NCBI GenBank assembly: GCA_040766985.1
Contig: JAXGPL010000021.1
Coordinates: forward strand, 1-39,851
DNA from: JAXGPL01 sp040766985
GTDB lineage: Bacteria > Bacillota > Sulfobacillia > JAUYEG01
Direction of reading: 5' to 3'
DNA: 39,851 bases
The position numbers and the translations under genes were made by a program. How positions within the stretch are numbered: position 1 is the first letter of the stretch; each line of letters opens with the position of its first letter. Of the stretch, positions 19,365-26,807 are shown in pieces. A model generated the notes under the pieces. The model saw nothing but the letters and a program-made list of their open reading frames with translations, did no database searches and was not told the DNA's origin.

Positions 19365-19396
19365 AACGCACGCCGGCGAGGCCGCCGGCGTGCGTT
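19365..19396 (-). terminator. terminator between the PRC-barrel gene and lonB
   Basis: A perfect 13-bp stem (19365-19377 with 19384-19396, arms AACGCACGCCGGC and its complement) with a 6-base loop. On the minus strand it is followed by TGTTG. It separates lonB from upstream transcription. Confidence 0.85.
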
Positions 19397-19426
19397 TACC
19401 CGATGGGGACTCTAGAACGCGGTGAG

Positions 19427-20130
19427 TTACTTGCGCATGCTCACGCTAGCAGTCAGTTCAAGCAGCTTGCCGGCGGCCTTGACCTTGTCCAGGGTTTCCT
19501 GGTCAACGACCTGGTCGGCATCGACAAGCACCAGGCCCTCGTCGTCGCGCACCGCGCGCTGCGCGGTCTTCCCTAGCAGAAACCGCTCCTGCCGCTCCCT
19601 AAACAGCCTGGCAAGGTCCGCGCCAGTCGTGGGAGTTGCCGCCGGGGCGGCTGGGGTCGCGGGCGTGGCAGCGGTCCCAGCGGCTGCAGGGGTCGCCGGG
19701 GCTGCAGGGGTGGCAGCGGCCGCCGGGATCGCAGGGGTCGCCGGCGTGGTCAGCCCTGCGGTCCGGAGCGGCGCCGACAGAGAGGGCAGAGTCGCGACAG
19801 TCACAGGAGGTGCCGGGACCTGCGGCCGGAGCGATGTTAACGGCTGCGGCTGGGCCGGGGTATGCGCTGTCGCCGCCGCTGCTTGGGCCGTTGCCGCGGC
19901 AGCAGGTGCGTGTTGACCCAGTACGTGAGGGCTCAAAGCAGTTTCAGCGGCCCGAGACGCGGGCGGGGCGGTCTGAGACACCGGGGGTGCGGCCAGCGGC
20001 GCCGGGGCGGCGCTCGGTGCCTGCACCGGGGGTGTTGCATCCGGGGTCGTCTCCGGCGCCTGCACTACTTGGGTTGTTGTAAGCCGAACGGCGTCCGGGG
20101 CCTGTGCCGGAAAGGTTGCCGCCGGGGCTG
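19427..20130 (-). CDS. PRC-barrel protein, linker and C-terminal part (3' part of a frameshifted gene)
   Basis: Continues the PRC-barrel gene in a different frame. It holds a low-complexity Ala/Pro/Thr linker of about 160 residues and then a conserved-looking end: LARLFRERQERFLLGKTAQR, DEGLVLVDADQVVDQETLDKV and a short helix. The junction lies in two near-identical 26/27-base repeats (about 20101-20150, both coding AATFPAQ). The first copy has CAGCCCC where the second has CAGGCCCC, so one missing G at about 20124-20130 accounts for the frame change. An open frame in this phase extends up to 20257 but without PRC similarity. Confidence 0.7.
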
Positions 20131-20715
20131 TGCCGGGAAGGTTGCCGCCCGGGCCGGCTCTCCGGCCCGCTGCGCATCCGGCGAAGCAACAACCGGCGCC
20201 GACGGAAGTGCTGTGGGTGAGGTTGCGGTGACTGATCCAGAGGCAACTTGGTCGCACACAATCACGGCGTCGCGGCCGAGGACCGAAACCAATTCGGCGC
20301 CGATCTCCTGCGCCGCGGCCGGATCACCGTTGGGCTGGACCACGATCGTGCCGATTGCGCCGGACGGATGGTCAAACCCAAAGTCCTTGACCCTGCCAAT
20401 GAAGCGGCCGGTCGACGCCAATACGGGTCGGCCGGCAAGATCGGACTCTGCAAGGAGCAACTGCTCCAACTGAGGCTGCTCTTCGATGATCGTCAGGCTT
20501 TGTGCCGTGGCCACGACGAGAACCTCTCCCGAAAGCCCTGCCACCGCTCCGATCTCCACGACGCGGCACGGCCGCCACCAGTGGGGCCCTTCGACTCCGA
20601 AGGCCACCACCGCGGCCCGTTTGGAGTCAACGACAATCTGCTTCACCTTTCCCAAGCGCGATCCGTCGGCCAGGCAGATTACCGGCACACCGTTGATCTG
20701 GCTCGCTCGTGGCAA
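20065..20715 (-). CDS. PRC-barrel domain protein (5' part of a frameshifted gene)
   Basis: Encodes two PRC-barrel domains: about 1-75 (INGVPVICLADGSRLGKVKQIVVDS, VEGPHWWRPCRVVEIGAV) and about 85-150 (ESDLAGRPVLASTGRFIGRV, GAIGTIVVQPNG). PRC barrels are small beta-barrels found in RNA processing, photosynthesis and envelope proteins; the role here is unknown. The TTG at 20715 follows GGAGGTGG by 5 bases and starts where PRC proteins begin. The last 20 or so codons of this frame (to 20065) are probably out of frame; the true product continues in the 3' part. It sits between clpX and lonB, an unusual insertion in this cluster. Confidence 0.75.
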   Translation of the reverse strand: MPRASQINGVPVICLADGSRLGKVKQIVVDSKRAAVVAFGVEGPHWWRPCRVVEIGAVAGLSGEVLVVATAQSLTIIEEQPQLEQLLLAESDLAGRPVLASTGRFIGRVKDFGFDHPSGAIGTIVVQPNGDPAAAQEIGAELVSVLGRDAVIVCDQVASGSVTATSPTALPSAPVVASPDAQRAGEPARAATFPAQPRRQPFRHRPRTPFGLQQPK

Positions 20716-20902
20716 TCGGTCCACCTCCAAGGCAAATGCGAGGCCGAGTGGCCTCATGACCTCTATCGAATGGTTGGGCCGCGGGACTGTACAGCGTTTG
20801 CACACTCTGTTGCCGAGGACTTCCATGTGAAGGGCCGAGGTCCTGTTTCCCGGAGCCAGCGCAGCGGTCGGTCTCCTCTCCGCGGCAAGGCCTTGGCCGG
20901 AG

Positions 20903-20959
20903 CCCGGGCCGGGCATGAGACGGGACCCGGGCCGGGCATGAGACGGGACCCGGGCCGGA
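20903..20959. repeat. 23-bp tandem repeat, 2.5 copies
   Basis: The unit CCCGGGCCGGGCATGAGACGGGA occurs at 20903-20925 and 20926-20948, with a partial third copy at 20949-20959. It lies between the PRC-barrel gene and the hairpin repeats after clpX. GC-rich and non-coding as far as I can see. Confidence 0.85.
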
Positions 20960-20972
20960 CCTGGGCGAGCGG

Positions 20973-21000
20973 GGACCAGGTTTCTCAAAAACCAGGGTCC
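20973..21000. repeat. hairpin repeat of the shared family, copy B1
   Basis: GGACC-A-GGTTT pairs with AAACC-AG-GGTCC around a short loop. Followed by a GCAGAAA...AGTACCT stretch, it looks like a diverged first copy of the unit at 21056-21126. Confidence 0.5.
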
Positions 21001-21055
21001 GAGGAGCACTCATCTGCAGAAAAGAGGACTCCAGGAGTACCTGAGGGCCTTTATT

Positions 21056-21126
21056 GGTTGTTTGGAGCACCGGTTTCCAGAAACCAGGTCCTCGATCGGC
21101 CCGATTTTGTGGAAACAAGTACCCCT
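21056..21126 (-). repeat. hairpin repeat, copy B2, shared with 8050-8119
   Basis: Contains CCGGTTT-CCAG-AAACC-AGG (21070-21089 region), then CGGCCCG, TTTTGTGGAAAC and AGTACCCC, colinear with copy A in the folC-SPOR gap. In the 20716-21278 gap I find only these repeats, the tandem repeat and the clpX terminator, and no convincing gene. Confidence 0.55.
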
Positions 21127-21205
21127 AGCGCCCACTAACGCCCACGACGCCGCCATCGCGCATCTCCCGGCCACGCCACGGCAGCCACAGGGCGGAAGGT
21201 GACGG

Positions 21206-21234
21206 TAAAGGCGCCGCCCAGGAAGGACGACGCC
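21206..21234 (-). terminator. terminator after clpX
   Basis: A 10-bp stem with two G-T wobbles (21210-21219 with 21225-21234) and a 5-base loop. On the minus strand it is followed by TTTACC, 45 bases past the clpX stop. Confidence 0.6.
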
Positions 21235-21278
21235 GTGTTGCTGAGAGATTGAGGTTGATCCGCGGCAAGGCAAGGCCT

Positions 21279-22541
21279 CTAGGCCGACGCTGTCTCCTCT
21301 TTGCGCTTGCGCTCGGCCGTGACCATTAACGGGTCCTCACGCTTGGTGATGACCTCGCGCGTGACAATGCACTTGGTCACGTCTGTCCGCGACGGTACTT
21401 CGTACATCACGTTGAGCATGACGTCCTCGATGATCGCCCGGAGGCCGCGAGCTCCCTGCTTGCGCGCGATAGCCTGCAGCGCGATCTCGCGCAGCGAATC
21501 ATCCCTGAACTCAAGGTCGACGCCGTCCAGTTCGAAGAACTTCTGGTACTGCTTGACCAGAGCGTTCTTGGGCTTGGTCAGGATATCGACCAGAGCCTGC
21601 TCGTCGAGCGGATCGAGGGTCGCGATGATTGGCACGCGCCCCACGAATTCGGGGATCATCCCGTACTTGAGCAGGTCCTGCGGCATGATCTGAGCGAGCA
21701 CCTCGCCCAAAGAGGTATCCTGGCGGCCCTTGACGTCCGCCCCGAAACCGATTGCCCGCTGGCCGACACGGCCCTGGATGATCTTGTCGACACCCTCGAA
21801 CGCCCCGCCGCAGATGAACAGGACGTTGGTCGTGTCGATCTGGATGAACTCCTGATGCGGATGCTTGCGCCCGCCCTGCGGCGGAACGCTGGCGACTGTC
21901 CCCTCCAGGATCTTGAGGAGGGCCTGCTGCACCCCTTCACCGGAAACATCGCGGGTGATTGAGGGATTCTCGGACTTGCGGGCGATCTTATCGATCTCGT
22001 CGATGTAGACGATCCCCCGCTCGGCCTTTTCGATATCGTAATCCGCCGCCTGAATCAAGCGCAGCAGGATGTTTTCCACGTCTTCACCGACGTACCCGGC
22101 TTCCGTAAGCGACGTTGCGTCGGAGATGGCAAAGGGTACGTTCAAGATGCGGGCGAGCGTCTGCGCCAGGTAGGTCTTGCCGCAGCCGGTCGGCCCGAGC
22201 ATGACGATGTTGGACTTGGCCAGCTCGACTTCGTCCGATTTCTTGCCCATGTTGATGCGCTTATAGTGGTTATAGACCGCAACAGCCAGAATCCGCTTGG
22301 CACGGTCCTGGCCGATAACGTACTCGTCCAGGGATTCCTTGATCTGCTTGGGTTTGGGGATGTCCTTGATCTTGACTTCCGCTTCGTCGTTGAGCTCTTC
22401 TTCGATGATCTCGTTGCAGAGCTCGATACATTCGTCGCAGATGTAGACACCTGGTCCGGCGACCAGGCGCTTGACCTGGTCCTGCGCCTTACCACAGAAA
22501 GAACATTTTAGCTGGCCTTTGTCGTCACTGAATTTGAACAA
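21279..22541 (-). CDS. clpX: ClpX, ATPase subunit of the Clp protease
   Basis: AAA+ unfoldase that recognises substrates and feeds them to ClpP. 420 residues: N-terminal zinc-binding domain (Cys13, 16, 35, 38: CSFCGK and CDECIELC), Walker A MLGPTGCGKTYLA, Walker B IVYIDEIDKIAR, a tripeptide loop for ClpP docking (IGFGADVKG, the IGF motif), and the sensor-2 GARGLRAIIE. I chose the TTG at 22541 because it gives the usual MFKFSDDKGQLKC start and GGGGGTGAGGG stands just before; an ATG at 22559 is in frame. It follows clpP by 143 bases, where TATTAT at 22596-22601 could be a -10. Confidence 0.96.
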   Translation of the reverse strand: MFKFSDDKGQLKCSFCGKAQDQVKRLVAGPGVYICDECIELCNEIIEEELNDEAEVKIKDIPKPKQIKESLDEYVIGQDRAKRILAVAVYNHYKRINMGKKSDEVELAKSNIVMLGPTGCGKTYLAQTLARILNVPFAISDATSLTEAGYVGEDVENILLRLIQAADYDIEKAERGIVYIDEIDKIARKSENPSITRDVSGEGVQQALLKILEGTVASVPPQGGRKHPHQEFIQIDTTNVLFICGGAFEGVDKIIQGRVGQRAIGFGADVKGRQDTSLGEVLAQIMPQDLLKYGMIPEFVGRVPIIATLDPLDEQALVDILTKPKNALVKQYQKFFELDGVDLEFRDDSLREIALQAIARKQGARGLRAIIEDVMLNVMYEVPSRTDVTKCIVTREVITKREDPLMVTAERKRKEETASA

Positions 22542-22684
22542 ACCCTCACCCCCTTCCATGATGTGGCTCGGGGCGGGAAGCCCTGAGTTCGTTCCATAAT
22601 AGCACTATCGGGCAAAAGGTACACAGCGTACCCTCCGGACCCTCCAATCGGCCCCCTGCCCTTTCTATCTTTGCCGCAATCCCG

Positions 22685-23281
22685 TCACTTGCCGACCTTG
22701 GGGCGCGACATCACACCATCGATGAAACCGTATTCCTTGGCTTCCTCCGCCGACATGAAAAAGTCGCGCTCGGAATCCCTGATCACCCGCTCGTATGGCT
22801 GGCCGGTCCGATCGGCCAGGAGCTTGCTGAGCAACTCCCGGCTCTTGAGGATTTCCTTAGCATAGATTTCGATGTCGCTGGCCGGACCCTGCAGACCGCT
22901 GATCGACGGCTGGTGGATCATAATGCGCGAATGGGGCAACGCGAATCGCTTGCCCCTGCTGCCACCCGCGAGGATAACCGCCGCAATGCTCGCCGCCAGA
23001 CCTACGCAGATCGTCGAAACCGGCGCCTTGATGTACTGCATGGTGTCATAGATGGCCAAGCCCGACTCGACCACGCCACCCGGAGAGTTGATGTACAGCA
23101 TGATGTCCTTATCCGGGTCCTCGCTCTCCAGGAACAGCAGCTGCGCGACGATAAGGTTGGCGATGTTGTGCTCAATGGGTGTGCCGAGAAAGATGATCCG
23201 GTCCTTGAGCAGCCGCGAGTAGATATCGTAAGCTCGCTCGCCGCGGCCGGTCTGCTCAATGACCATCGGTACGAGACTCAT
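22685..23281 (-). CDS. clpP: ClpP, proteolytic subunit of the Clp protease
   Basis: Serine protease that forms the 14-mer chamber. 198 residues, normal size. Catalytic triad: Ser98 (CVGLAASIAAVILAGG), His123 (PHSRIMIHQP) and Asp173 (ERDFFMSAEEAKEYG). The residues after the nucleophile (SIAAVILAGG) differ slightly from the common SMGAFLLAAG, but the oxyanion context is kept. Substrate-channel motif YINSPGG is present. ATG at 23281 with GGGAG 7 bases upstream; the longer open frame runs into tig. Co-transcribed with tig (13-base gap). Confidence 0.97.
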   Translation of the reverse strand: MSLVPMVIEQTGRGERAYDIYSRLLKDRIIFLGTPIEHNIANLIVAQLLFLESEDPDKDIMLYINSPGGVVESGLAIYDTMQYIKAPVSTICVGLAASIAAVILAGGSRGKRFALPHSRIMIHQPSISGLQGPASDIEIYAKEILKSRELLSKLLADRTGQPYERVIRDSERDFFMSAEEAKEYGFIDGVMSRPKVGK

Positions 23282-23294
23282 GGTCAACTCCCTT

Positions 23295-24698
23295 TCAGTC
23301 GGCTTTGGGCTCGGACGGTGCCGGCTCCGCCTCTTCAGCTTCCACAGGGGCTTCCCCCGCCTCTTCTGCGGGCGCGGCTTGCTGCGGCCCCGGTACCTGA
23401 GCCTCCGCCAGGAAATCAATCACCTTGCGGCGCGTGATCTCGTCACGAATACCCTCTATACCGTCGTTGTCCTCAAGGCGCTGCCGCAAGACGGCTACAT
23501 CCTCGCCCCTCATCTGGGCGAAAGTCTTGATGCGCTCATCAACTTCTTGGTCAGAAGCAGTAATACCCTCTTTGCGCTCCACAGCCTCCAGCACGAGCTC
23601 GCGCCGGACGGCTTCGAGCGCCCCGGGGCGCATGTTCTCGCGGAGCGCCTCCTCGGTCAATTCACGTTCGCTCATGTATTGCTCAAGTGTAGTACCGTTA
23701 CGCCTGAACATATCCTCGAATTCCTCGCGCCTTGACTGAACCGCGCGCTCAATCATCGGCTCGGGAACGTCAAGCTCAGCGAGTGCGGTGACCTTGGCGA
23801 CGACCTTCTCCTCCCACTCCTGGCGGATACGCCGTTCGGCAGCCGACAGCAGCCGGCGGCTGATCTCCGTCCGGAGGGCTTCCAGATCGAAGTCGTCGTC
23901 GGCCTTGAGCCCGACAAGGGGCGCAGCCTTGCGTGCGAACTCATCGTCGACTTCCGGCAGATCACGCCGCTTGTGGCCCTTGACCGTGACCTTGAACACA
24001 GCGTCCTTGCCGCCCAGACCACCGCCGTAGGTCCCGGGGAATTTGACGTCGATGGCCTTTTCCTCGCCGACCTTGGCCCCGATCAGGCCGTCCTCGAAGC
24101 CCGGCACAAAGGAGCCTGAACCGATTTCGAGCGGATATGCCTGGGCGGCGCCGCCCTCAAAAGGTTCACCGTCGACATAGCCCACAAAGTCGATCACGGC
24201 GATGCTGCCCTTGGCGAGCGGCTCGCTTTCCGCGACGTCGACCATCTGGCTTAATGCCTGGCGCAATGACTCGAGGTCCTGGTCTACCGCGTCATCGGTC
24301 ACGACGGGCTCCTCGCGCGGGATCTCCAGGCCGGTGTACTGGCCGAGGGTGACTTCCGGCTTGGTTGTCACCTTGGCCGTGAAGACCAGCGCCTCTTCCG
24401 GCTCCCACTTGGTGATGTCGAGCTCCGGCCGGGAGACCGGCTCGATCTTGGCCTCGTCGAGCGCCTCGGGATAGGCTTCAGTGATCAGGGAGTCGAGAAC
24501 CTCCTGATCGAAGAAGGCACTGCCAACAAACCGCTGGACAATCGCCATCGGCGCCTTACCGCGGCGGAAACCAGGGATGTTGTAGCGTGAAGCCATCTGG
24601 CGGTAGACGGACTGGCGTGCGCGTTGGACACGGTCGGTTGGTACCTCGATGGAGAGCAGTGCGACGTTCTTTTCAGGGTAGGTGAGGTCGAACTTCAC
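23295..24698 (-). CDS. tig: trigger factor
   Basis: Ribosome-bound chaperone and peptidyl-prolyl isomerase. 467 residues: ribosome-binding domain with the GFRRGKAP loop (about 43-50), FKBP-type domain (about 160-250: GSIAVIDFVGYVDGEPFEGG, GSGSFVPGFEDGLIGAKVGE), the C-terminal arms, and a Glu/Pro/Ala-rich tail of about 35 residues. GTG start at 24698 with GAGGAGG 9 bases upstream; upstream codons of the longer frame run across tRNA-Leu and are rejected. Only 41 bases separate it from tRNA-Leu with no terminator, so it may be read from the tRNA promoter. Confidence 0.96.
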   Translation of the reverse strand: MKFDLTYPEKNVALLSIEVPTDRVQRARQSVYRQMASRYNIPGFRRGKAPMAIVQRFVGSAFFDQEVLDSLITEAYPEALDEAKIEPVSRPELDITKWEPEEALVFTAKVTTKPEVTLGQYTGLEIPREEPVVTDDAVDQDLESLRQALSQMVDVAESEPLAKGSIAVIDFVGYVDGEPFEGGAAQAYPLEIGSGSFVPGFEDGLIGAKVGEEKAIDVKFPGTYGGGLGGKDAVFKVTVKGHKRRDLPEVDDEFARKAAPLVGLKADDDFDLEALRTEISRRLLSAAERRIRQEWEEKVVAKVTALAELDVPEPMIERAVQSRREEFEDMFRRNGTTLEQYMSERELTEEALRENMRPGALEAVRRELVLEAVERKEGITASDQEVDERIKTFAQMRGEDVAVLRQRLEDNDGIEGIRDEITRRKVIDFLAEAQVPGPQQAAPAEEAGEAPVEAEEAEPAPSEPKAD

Positions 24699-24742
24699 GA
24701 CGTGGTGCCTCCTCGGGTCAGGGCTCGAATGGGTGGATGTGG

Positions 24743-24826
24743 TGCGGACGGGGGGACTCGAACCCCCACGGGGGTGACCCCACTGGATCCTAAGTCCAGC
24801 GCCTCTGCCAATTTGGCTACGTCCGC
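24743..24826 (-). tRNA. tRNA-Leu (anticodon UAG)
   Basis: Class II tRNA with 7-bp acceptor GCGGACG/CGTCCGC, anticodon stem CTGGA/TCCAG with loop CTTAGGA (anticodon TAG), a long variable arm and TTCGAGT in the T loop. A CCA is encoded (24740-24742). One base separates it from the CCA of tRNA-Lys. Confidence 0.96.
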
Positions 24827-24830
24827 ATGG

Positions 24831-24902
24831 TGGGCCATGAAGGCCTCGAACCTTCGACACCCCGCTTAAAAGGCGGGTGCTCTACCCCTGAGCTAATGGC
24901 CC
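24831..24902 (-). tRNA. tRNA-Lys (anticodon UUU)
   Basis: Acceptor GGGCCAT/ATGGCCC, D arm GCTC...GAGC, anticodon stem CCCGC/GCGGG with loop CTTTTAA (anticodon TTT), T loop TTCGAGG. CCA encoded at 24828-24830. It is transcribed with tRNA-Leu. Confidence 0.96.
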
Positions 24903-24934
24903 ACGCAAACATCTGATTTACCAAGTCCAGAACT

Positions 24935-24962
24935 ATTGTAGTGTATCATAGCGTCCGGACAA
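24935..24962 (-). promoter_or_regulatory. promoter of tRNA-Lys/tRNA-Leu (and possibly tig)
   Basis: TTGTCC (24957-24962), 16-base spacer, TACAAT (24935-24940), about 30 bases upstream of tRNA-Lys. Confidence 0.55.
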
Positions 24963-24965
24963 TCG

Positions 24966-25007
24966 AAAAGACTGCGCAGAGCCGCCCATTGGCGCGCCTG
25001 CGCAGTC
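24966..25007 (-). terminator. terminator after tRNA-Gln
   Basis: A perfect 10-bp outer stem GACTGCGCAG (24970-24979) with CTGCGCAGTC (24998-25007), extended by an inner GC stem. On the minus strand it is followed by TTTT (24966-24969). Confidence 0.88.
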
Positions 25008-25019
25008 GGGATCGCTTGG

Positions 25020-25091
25020 CTGGGGCGGTAGGATTCGAACCTACGAATGCCGGATCCAAAGTCCGGAGCCTTACCGCTTGGCTACGCCCCA
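25020..25091 (-). tRNA. tRNA-Gln (anticodon UUG)
   Basis: Acceptor TGGGGCG/CGCCCCA with the U1-A72 pair and G73 typical of tRNA-Gln, anticodon stem CCGGA/TCCGG with loop CTTTGGA (anticodon TTG), T loop TTCGAAT. CCA encoded at 25017-25019. Confidence 0.96.
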
Positions 25092-25118
25092 AAGGCGGCA
25101 TGACCGCTGCTGATGCAC

Positions 25119-25124
25119 ATTATA
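25119..25124 (-). promoter_or_regulatory. -10 element of tRNA-Gln promoter
   Basis: Perfect TATAAT on the minus strand, 28 bases before tRNA-Gln. No clear -35 at the right distance: that position falls in the hairpin at 25142-25168. Confidence 0.45.
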
Positions 25125-25141
25125 CCCTCTTTTGGAAGGAG

Positions 25142-25168
25142 CGGGCCTCCCTTAGCCAGGGAGGCCCG
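25142..25168 (-). terminator. hairpin after tRNA-His
   Basis: A perfect 10-bp stem CGGGCCTCCC/GGGAGGCCCG with a 7-base loop, 8 bases past the tRNA-His CCA. It is followed by CTCCTTCC rather than a strong T-run, so termination is probable but not certain. Confidence 0.55.
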
Positions 25169-25178
25169 GAAGACTTGG

Positions 25179-25252
25179 GGTGAATGAGGGGTCTCGAACC
25201 CCCAGCCTCCGGAGCCACAGTCCGGCGCTCTAACCCTTGAGCTACATTCACC
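25179..25252 (-). tRNA. tRNA-His (anticodon GUG)
   Basis: Acceptor GTGAATG/CATTCAC with an extra 5' G (G-1) opposite C73, the hallmark of tRNA-His. Anticodon stem CCGGA/TCCGG with loop CTGTGGC (anticodon GTG), T loop TTCGAGA. CCA encoded at 25176-25178. Confidence 0.97.
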
Positions 25253-25403
25253 GTGATAGCAAACCTGCTGCGAGCACAAAACATAGTACCACATCGCAAC
25301 CTGATTCGCCACAGGCACGCAGATCGCCGCCGCGTGATAATTGCTTCCAAGGCATGGACAACCTAAGCGCATCACGACAATTACGCGGCAGGGGGTAATC
25401 GGC

Positions 25404-25919
25404 TTGAGCACTGTGGTAGGAATCTTCAGATCGCGCGACCGCGCGGAACAGGCAGCAGGCGAACTGCGCAACATGGGTTTCCACGACCGGATCTCCATCG
25501 TCACCAGGCATGGCGCGGGTGGCGAGGGTGGTGGAGGCGGCAGGGAGGAAAGGCGTGAGGAAGGAGGGCGTGCGCGCGAAGGCGGCATAACGATGAGCCG
25601 TCACACGGGATCGGGCACCGCGACCGGCGCGGCAATCGGCGGAGCGGGTGGCCTTCTCGCTGCGGCTGGGCTGTTCACCATCCCCGGCATCGGCCCTATC
25701 CTGGCGCTTGGCCCTCTGGCCGCGGGCTTGACAGGGGCTGCGGCCGGCGGCCTGATCGGCGGCCTGGTCGACATGGGCGTCCCGCGCGAGCGCAGCGAGT
25801 ACTATGAGGGACAGGTCAGGCAGGGTCAGATCCTGGCGACGGTCGACGCGGACGGGCGCGAGGAAGAGGTCCGGGAAGTCCTGCGCCGCCACGGCGCATC
25901 CGAGGTAGAAACCCACTAG
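25404..25919 (+). CDS. glycine-zipper stress-type protein (GSP17M/YflT-like start)
   Basis: 172 residues. The first about 35 residues (VVGIFRSRDRAEQAAGELRNMGFHDRISIVTR) resemble the N-terminal fold of general stress protein 17M/YflT and DUF1269 proteins. Then come a Gly/Glu/Arg-rich linker, a hydrophobic glycine-zipper stretch (about 70-125, GTATGAAIGGAGGLLAAAG...AAGGLIGGLVDMG) and a C-terminal strand-helix unit (GQILATVDADGREEEVREVL). The zipper could insert in or associate with a membrane. TTG start after CAGGGGG. It is the first plus-strand gene, divergent from the tRNAs, and ends at a strong hairpin. The biochemical role is unknown. Confidence 0.75.
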   Translation: MSTVVGIFRSRDRAEQAAGELRNMGFHDRISIVTRHGAGGEGGGGGREERREEGGRAREGGITMSRHTGSGTATGAAIGGAGGLLAAAGLFTIPGIGPILALGPLAAGLTGAAAGGLIGGLVDMGVPRERSEYYEGQVRQGQILATVDADGREEEVREVLRRHGASEVETH

Positions 25920-25958
25920 GCCGAGCGATGCCCGTGGGGTAGCGATAGAATAATCGGC

Positions 25959-25986
25959 GGCAGGGCTCCACCTCAGGAGCCCTGCC
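25959..25986 (+). terminator. terminator between the stress-type gene and the SDR gene
   Basis: A perfect 11-bp stem GGCAGGGCTCC/GGAGCCCTGCC with a 6-base loop between convergent genes; followed on the plus strand by TTCGCTTCC. It may serve both directions. Confidence 0.75.
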
Positions 25987-26042
25987 TTCGCTTCCATTCC
26001 ATAATCCGCCTCGTCCGTACGGGCGGCCTGAATACGTGAGGG

Positions 26043-26807
26043 CTAGACCGAGAACCACCCGCCATCAACGTAAAGAACCTGCCCGGTGATGTAGGTGCAG
26101 GCGTCCGAGGAGAGCAGGAGGAGGGCCCCGTCCAGTTCACCCGGCTTGCCGATGCGGCCCATCGGGCAGTGGTGTCGTATGAACTCCTGGAATTGCGGGG
26201 TCTCCAGCAACTCCTCGGTCATCTCGGACTGGAAGAAGCCCGGGCCGATTGCGTTGACGGTAATGCCGTGTCTTGCCCACTCCGCCGCGACCGCCCGCGT
26301 GAAGGTGTTGACGGCGCCTTTTGACGCGTGATAGCTGGATGCGGGCATGTACGTGTTGCCGATGGCGCCGTACATGGAAGAGATGTTCACGATCCTCCCG
26401 TACCGCTGCCGGATCATTACCTTGGCCGCGTGTTTGGTGAACAGGAACACCCCGGTCAGGTTGGTGTCGATGGTCCGCTGCCAATCGGCCAGTTCGTGCT
26501 GTTCCGTCGGCTCGACGGCGGCCACCCCGGCGTTGTTTACGAGGATGTCAATCCGACCATAATCCGTCGCTACGCCTTCCACTGCTGCCTTGATCTGGTC
26601 TTCATTGGTCACGTCCGCGACATAATAGCGGCTGGCGATCCCCTCCGCAGCCAGTTCGCCGGCTACCTTTGCGAGCTTCTCCTCACGCCGCGCGACCAGC
26701 GCAAGCCTGGCCCCTGCCCTGCCCAGCGCCCACGCGAATTGCACCCCTAGCCCGCTCGAGGCGCCTGTGACAATTGCGACTTTACCTGTTAGGTCGAAGA
26801 GGTTCAT
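26043..26807 (-). CDS. short-chain dehydrogenase/reductase
   Basis: NAD(P)-dependent oxidoreductase of the classical SDR family. 254 residues: cofactor loop TGASSGLG (about 15-22), NNAGVA (about 92), catalytic Ser in VNISSMYGAIG and Tyr-x3-Lys in YHASKGAVN (about 160-168), then IGPGFFQSEMTEEL. It most resembles gluconate 5-dehydrogenase and 3-oxoacyl-ACP-reductase-like members; the substrate cannot be decided from sequence. ATG at 26807 with GGTGGTG upstream; the longer frame reads through a tandem repeat and is rejected. No partner genes on either side. Confidence 0.9.
   Translation of the reverse strand: MNLFDLTGKVAIVTGASSGLGVQFAWALGRAGARLALVARREEKLAKVAGELAAEGIASRYYVADVTNEDQIKAAVEGVATDYGRIDILVNNAGVAAVEPTEQHELADWQRTIDTNLTGVFLFTKHAAKVMIRQRYGRIVNISSMYGAIGNTYMPASSYHASKGAVNTFTRAVAAEWARHGITVNAIGPGFFQSEMTEELLETPQFQEFIRHHCPMGRIGKPGELDGALLLLSSDACTYITGQVLYVDGGWFSV

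Noticed and set aside
19600..20110. Ala/Pro repeats as a separate antisense gene (19422-19916 plus)
   Set aside because: The sense frame joins PRC domains to a conserved C-terminus; the antisense frame is only the reverse reading of the low-complexity linker.
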